19,192 nt of DNA from an uncultured Alistipes sp. (GTDB lineage: Bacteria > Bacteroidota > Bacteroidia > Bacteroidales > Rikenellaceae), in contig URRP01000044.1 of assembly GCA_900550375.1 (NCBI GenBank), positions 1 to 19,192 on the forward strand, given 5' to 3'. The notes under the pieces were generated by a model. That model saw only the letters and a list, made by a program, of their open reading frames with translations. It made no database searches and had not been told where the DNA came from. Every line of letters begins with the position of its first letter. The first letter of the stretch is position 1. A program made the translations under genes and the position numbers. Positions 14,770-19,192 of the stretch are shown here, in pieces.

Positions 14770-16020
14770 TCATTCGGGATGCGCCGCGCCCAACGCTTCG
14801 TTCAAGCTCTTCTTCGCCTTGAAAAAGGCATCGGTAAATCCACGCGCAGCGATCGTGCCGTCGGGCGCGATCAGCACGAACGTCGGCCAGCCCTTGATCG
14901 CATAGCTCTCCAAAATCCGTCCGTTCTCCGGCCGGTCGGTTTCGAGCTCCACCTCCGGCCAGTCATGCACCAACATCCCTGCCAGTACGGGACGCATATC
15001 CTTCACGCCCGCCGAAGGGGTCTTCACATCTGCGGGCAACGACTCGTAAACGCGCCGGATCACATCGATCGATTCGGTCAGGCCGACCACGCGCAGCCCT
15101 CTCGCCCGATAGGTTTCATAGAGGTCGCACACCTGAGCGTCGATATAGATCGAACCGGGGCACAGCCCCCAATGGTAGAACAACAGATAACCGCCTGCGA
15201 AATCGGCATTGGCGATCGACTTGCCTTCGGTCGTCACCAGCGTGAATTCGGGCGCCGGTTTTCCGTCGGCAAGGCCCTCCATCTTCTCCAGACAGTCGGC
15301 ATAAAGCCTCCCGTAATAACTCGTCTTCAGCTCCTCGGACAACGTTTCGTAGAATGCCCGCGATTCGTCGAGGGGCAGATACGACACCGCAGAAATCCGA
15401 TCGACGAGCAGGTCGAGCGTTCCCTGCGGGCGGGCCTCTTCATACGTCTTTTTCAACGCGTGTCTGCGCGCAGCGCCGGGGTTGTCATTATAAAATAGGT
15501 TAAACTTTTCGCCCCACTCCCGACTCCTTACGGTATCGCCCTGCTCCAGCGCCGTCCGGGAGTTTTGCAGATAACGGCCCCGAATCCGGCCGAGCGAATC
15601 CTCGACCGTCCGCAGTTCGGCAAAAGCAGGATCGTCATAGATTCCACCACCAATAGCACTGTAATAAATCTCGTCCGTGGTACCGCTCAGCGTGATCCGA
15701 TCGCCAGAGGTCACGAGCAACGGCTTGCCCCCGCGATCCCCTGACGCGGCTTTCCCGACCTTCGGCCGATAGGTCATCATGTAATATTGATCATGCTCCT
15801 GTCTGCCCCGATATTCGAATCGATCAGGCTCCCCGACCACGACATCGAAGGCCGGTTCGCGGTTCCACTCCGGCAGCAGAATACGCTCGAAACGAAGCGT
15901 ATCGCCGACTTGCAGACCGTCGATGCGGCCGCTCAGTTCGAAGGATTGCATCTGCGAACAGGAAGCCGCCGCCACAACCAGCATACCGAGCAACAAGCGG
16001 ATTTCGAATTTAGAGTTCAT
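14770..16020 (-). CDS. Thioredoxin-fold lipoprotein lacking the CXXC motif
   Basis: A 416-residue predicted lipoprotein. The ATG at 16020 gives a signal peptide with a lipobox ending in VAAASC (C21); a longer frame to 16128 runs through the rnhA terminator and was rejected. Residues about 25-120 form a beta-rich domain (FELSGRIDGLQVGDTLRFER) resembling the DUF4369-type N-terminal domain of Bacteroidales TlpA-like proteins. A helical middle (130-250) leads to a thioredoxin/TlpA domain (about 253-409): GKPAPEFTLVTTEGKSI, then FYHWGLCPGS (281-290), and the cis-proline strand KGWPTFVLIAPDGTI with P379. Where TlpA has WCxxC this protein has WGLCPGS, so the redox pair is gone. It is probably exposed on the cell envelope; a redox role is doubtful and a binding or structural role is possible. 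Confidence 0.85.
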   Translation of the reverse strand: MNSKFEIRLLLGMLVVAAASCSQMQSFELSGRIDGLQVGDTLRFERILLPEWNREPAFDVVVGEPDRFEYRGRQEHDQYYMMTYRPKVGKAASGDRGGKPLLVTSGDRITLSGTTDEIYYSAIGGGIYDDPAFAELRTVEDSLGRIRGRYLQNSRTALEQGDTVRSREWGEKFNLFYNDNPGAARRHALKKTYEEARPQGTLDLLVDRISAVSYLPLDESRAFYETLSEELKTSYYGRLYADCLEKMEGLADGKPAPEFTLVTTEGKSIANADFAGGYLLFYHWGLCPGSIYIDAQVCDLYETYRARGLRVVGLTESIDVIRRVYESLPADVKTPSAGVKDMRPVLAGMLVHDWPEVELETDRPENGRILESYAIKGWPTFVLIAPDGTIAARGFTDAFFKAKKSLNEALGAAHPE

Positions 16021-16043
16021 AAGCTTAGAATCATTGAGTGAAC

Positions 16044-16094
16044 GCCTTTGCGAAGGCAGCGTTTTTTCGGCGGCGGGCACTTTGCCCGAAAAAA
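16044..16094. other. Hairpin-forming stretch upstream of the lipoprotein gene
   Basis: Two small inverted repeats lie between the rnhA terminator and the lipoprotein start: GCCTT/AAGGC (16044-16048 with 16053-16057, loop TGCG) and CGGGCA/TGCCCG (16074-16079 with 16083-16088, loop CTT). The second is flanked by TTTTTT (16062-16067) and AAAAAA (16089-16094), which could extend the stem around a CGG-rich bulge. I found no -7 box here. This is the leader or promoter region of the lipoprotein gene. Confidence 0.4.
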
Positions 16095-16123
16095 CAACGG
16101 TCGGCGATCTACTGTCGACCGTT
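16089..16123 (-). terminator. Intrinsic terminator after rnhA
   Basis: AACGGTCG (16096-16103) and CGACCGTT (16116-16123) form a perfect 8-bp stem with a 12-nt loop. On the minus strand the stem runs into GTTTTTT (16095-16089). It starts 17 nt after the rnhA stop, so it ends the valS-TPR-rnhA transcript. Confidence 0.78.
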
Positions 16124-16140
16124 ATCACGCTCCGCCCGAT

Positions 16141-16596
16141 CTACTGCGCGTTTTCGTACTCTGCATCGACGAGCAAGTTGTGCCCATTGGCCGCCGCCAC
16201 GGCCATCTGGTCGCAGCGGTTGTTCTCGACCGTCTCGGCATGGCCCTTTACCCAGACGAAGCGCACGCGGTGACGGCGGTAGACGCTCAGGAATCGCCGC
16301 CACAGATCGGGATTCTTCTTTCCCGCGAAGCCCTTCTTCTCCCAGCCGAAGACCCAGCCTTTGGCCACGGCATCGACGACGTACTTCGAATCCGAGTAGA
16401 CCACCACGTCGCTGCCCTCGAATTTCAGCGCTTCGAGGGCAGCGCACACGGCCGTCAGCTCCATGCGGTTGTTGGTCGTCAGACGGTAACCGGCTGAAAT
16501 CTCCTTGCGGAACGGCCCGCTCAGCAGCACCGCCCCGTACCCTCCCGGGCCGGGATTCCCCAGCGCCGAACCATCGGTATAGATCGTAATATCCAA
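16141..16596 (-). CDS. rnhA: Ribonuclease HI
   Basis: A 151-residue enzyme that cuts the RNA strand of RNA-DNA hybrids, clearing R-loops and primers. All catalytic residues are visible: D8 in YTDGS, E46 in NNRMELTAV, D69 in YSDSKYV, H119 in WVKGHA and D129 in NNRCDQMA. The length matches the E. coli enzyme (155), and there is no N-terminal hybrid-binding domain. The start is TTG at 16596-16594: it gives the expected MDITIYTDGS beginning, no ATG is in frame nearby upstream, and the preceding bases are AT-rich with no Shine-Dalgarno sequence. It follows the TPR gene by 19 nt and ends before a clear terminator. Confidence 0.95.
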   Translation of the reverse strand: MDITIYTDGSALGNPGPGGYGAVLLSGPFRKEISAGYRLTTNNRMELTAVCAALEALKFEGSDVVVYSDSKYVVDAVAKGWVFGWEKKGFAGKKNPDLWRRFLSVYRRHRVRFVWVKGHAETVENNRCDQMAVAAANGHNLLVDAEYENAQ

Positions 16597-16615
16597 AACG
16601 TTCGAAATAAAAATG

Positions 16616-17593
16616 TTACTGTACCGAAGGGCTTCCCTCCAGCTCGCGGAGCAACTGCGCCGCCCGCTGCCGTTCGCCCTCGTCGGACGAGTCGAGCAAC
16701 CGCGTCCACCATGCGCGCGCCTGCTCCCGATCGCCCCGCTGCAAATAGAGATATCCGATGTTATAGATCAGCACACCGTCCGAAGGATCGGCAGCCGAGG
16801 CACGGAGAAAGCAGTCGAGCGCCGCGTCGGTGCGCCCCGAACCGTAATGCCATGCGCCGAGATTGTTGAGCGCCACAGCGCTCCGGGGACAATACTCCGC
16901 CTCGCAGCGAGCCAGTCGTCCGAGCGCTTCGGCCGCCTCGCCGCCGCCGTCGGGCGACGCCACATCGAGAAGCGTGTTCACGTAATCCTGAAGATAGTCG
17001 GCGATCAACTCCTGCGGCGCAACCGGCTGCACGGTCCAGCCGTCCGCCGCCATCCACCGTCCGCCGTTCGCGGCCGCTCGCGCGACGAGCGTACAGAGCG
17101 CATCGGCCATCTCGCCGTACCGTTCGGCATAGGCGAAAGCGGCAGCACGCCCCAGATACATATCGAGCCGATCGGGATGCAGCGCGATGCCGCGGTCGAT
17201 AGCCGCGATCGCCCGCGCGAAGAGGGTTTCGTCGAAGAGAATCCGCTGACCGATCGTTCCGGCCGTATTTCCCGCCGAATCCGCCAGAACAAGCCGGTCG
17301 GACGACTCGCCCGCCCTGCGCACCGTATCCTGCGCGCCGCGCAGGATGACTTCGACACGGCACGACCGGTTAAGCTCGTAGTTGAACCGATCGATCCACA
17401 GCTGCGCATCGGCCGGCGTCAGCGCCTCCCATGCCGAGAAATAGCCGCTCCACGCCACCGTATCGCGATCGTCGGTCGGAGGCCGCATCCCTTCGGGCTG
17501 CGCCGCGGCAATCATCGGAACACCCGGCGCCGCCATGCCCAGCACGAACCGGACGCAGTACATCGCTCTTCGTATTCCCCTCGCCGCAGCCAT
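16616..17593 (-). CDS. Secreted TPR-repeat protein, function unknown
   Basis: A 325-residue protein I cannot assign to a named family. The ATG at 17593 gives a signal-peptide-like N-terminus: basic RGIRR, a hydrophobic stretch to about residue 28, and a likely cleavage after AAA (about 31). Two tetratricopeptide-like repeats are clear near the C-terminus: 238-271 (SAVALNNLGAWHYGSGRTDA, then a second helix ending ADP) and 273-306 (GVLIYNIGYLYLQRGDREQA). Another degenerate repeat may lie at about 124-165. It is rich in alanine and arginine. TPR domains mediate protein-protein contacts, here presumably in the periplasm. It begins 13 nt after valS and ends 19 nt before rnhA, so it is carried in the same operon; no functional link to either is evident. 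Confidence 0.75.
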   Translation of the reverse strand: MAAARGIRRAMYCVRFVLGMAAPGVPMIAAAQPEGMRPPTDDRDTVAWSGYFSAWEALTPADAQLWIDRFNYELNRSCRVEVILRGAQDTVRRAGESSDRLVLADSAGNTAGTIGQRILFDETLFARAIAAIDRGIALHPDRLDMYLGRAAAFAYAERYGEMADALCTLVARAAANGGRWMAADGWTVQPVAPQELIADYLQDYVNTLLDVASPDGGGEAAEALGRLARCEAEYCPRSAVALNNLGAWHYGSGRTDAALDCFLRASAADPSDGVLIYNIGYLYLQRGDREQARAWWTRLLDSSDEGERQRAAQLLRELEGSPSVQ

Positions 17594-17606
17594 TGCCCCG
17601 AAACGA

Positions 17607-19192
<1,586 letters not shown>

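Noticed and set aside
16021..16128. N-terminal extension of the thioredoxin-fold lipoprotein
   Set aside because: It would translate through the rnhA terminator and bury the lipoprotein signal peptide; the ATG at 16020 gives a proper signal.

Overview
The window reads as a chromosomal segment from a GC-rich member of the Bacteroidales, most likely Alistipes or a close Rikenellaceae relative. This rests on three things: several intergenic -7 boxes of the Bacteroidota type (TAnnTTTG, some with a TTG about 20 nt upstream), few recognisable Shine-Dalgarno sequences, and the neighbourhood rsfS-ftsH-cdsA-psd, which I know as a conserved Bacteroidales order. The species call is inference. The content is mostly core housekeeping. 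I see no phage, transposase, CRISPR array, rRNA or tRNA.

Left part (1-5856, all genes on the minus strand). A noncoding edge with degenerate TGTCAT-type repeats is followed by a MATE exporter, S-adenosylhomocysteine hydrolase (ahcY), and a tightly packed trio: an AI-2E-type membrane protein, a stand-alone flavokinase domain and a glycosyltransferase-like protein. The MATE gene and ahcY are each preceded by a copy of the same palindromic intergenic element carrying Bacteroidota -7 boxes. An intrinsic terminator separates ahcY from the MATE gene.

Middle (5993-11008, minus strand). rsfS-ftsH-cdsA-psd runs with gaps of 9 to 18 nt from a promoter near 9950. It links ribosome silencing, membrane proteolysis and phospholipid synthesis (CDP-diacylglycerol, then phosphatidylethanolamine). 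No clear terminator lies between psd and the AI-2E trio, so read-through is possible. Upstream, and separated by a terminator, is an OxyR-type peroxide sensor with both redox cysteines at positions 199 and 208.

Right-centre (11137-14071, plus strand). trpS and a ClC-type chloride transport gene with CBS domains diverge from oxyR. They end against a strong hairpin that also serves the convergent flavin reductase gene.

Right part (14180-19192, minus strand). A flavin reductase-like gene and a thioredoxin-fold lipoprotein lacking its CXXC come first. Then, behind a clear terminator, lies a valS-TPR protein-rnhA unit; valS is cut by the right edge.

The best candidates for a second look are the repeated palindromic promoter element, the flavokinase domain without its FAD synthetase partner, the ClC protein with valine at the gating-glutamate position, and the lipoprotein with a degraded redox motif. 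Nothing here amounts to a clearly new multi-gene system.
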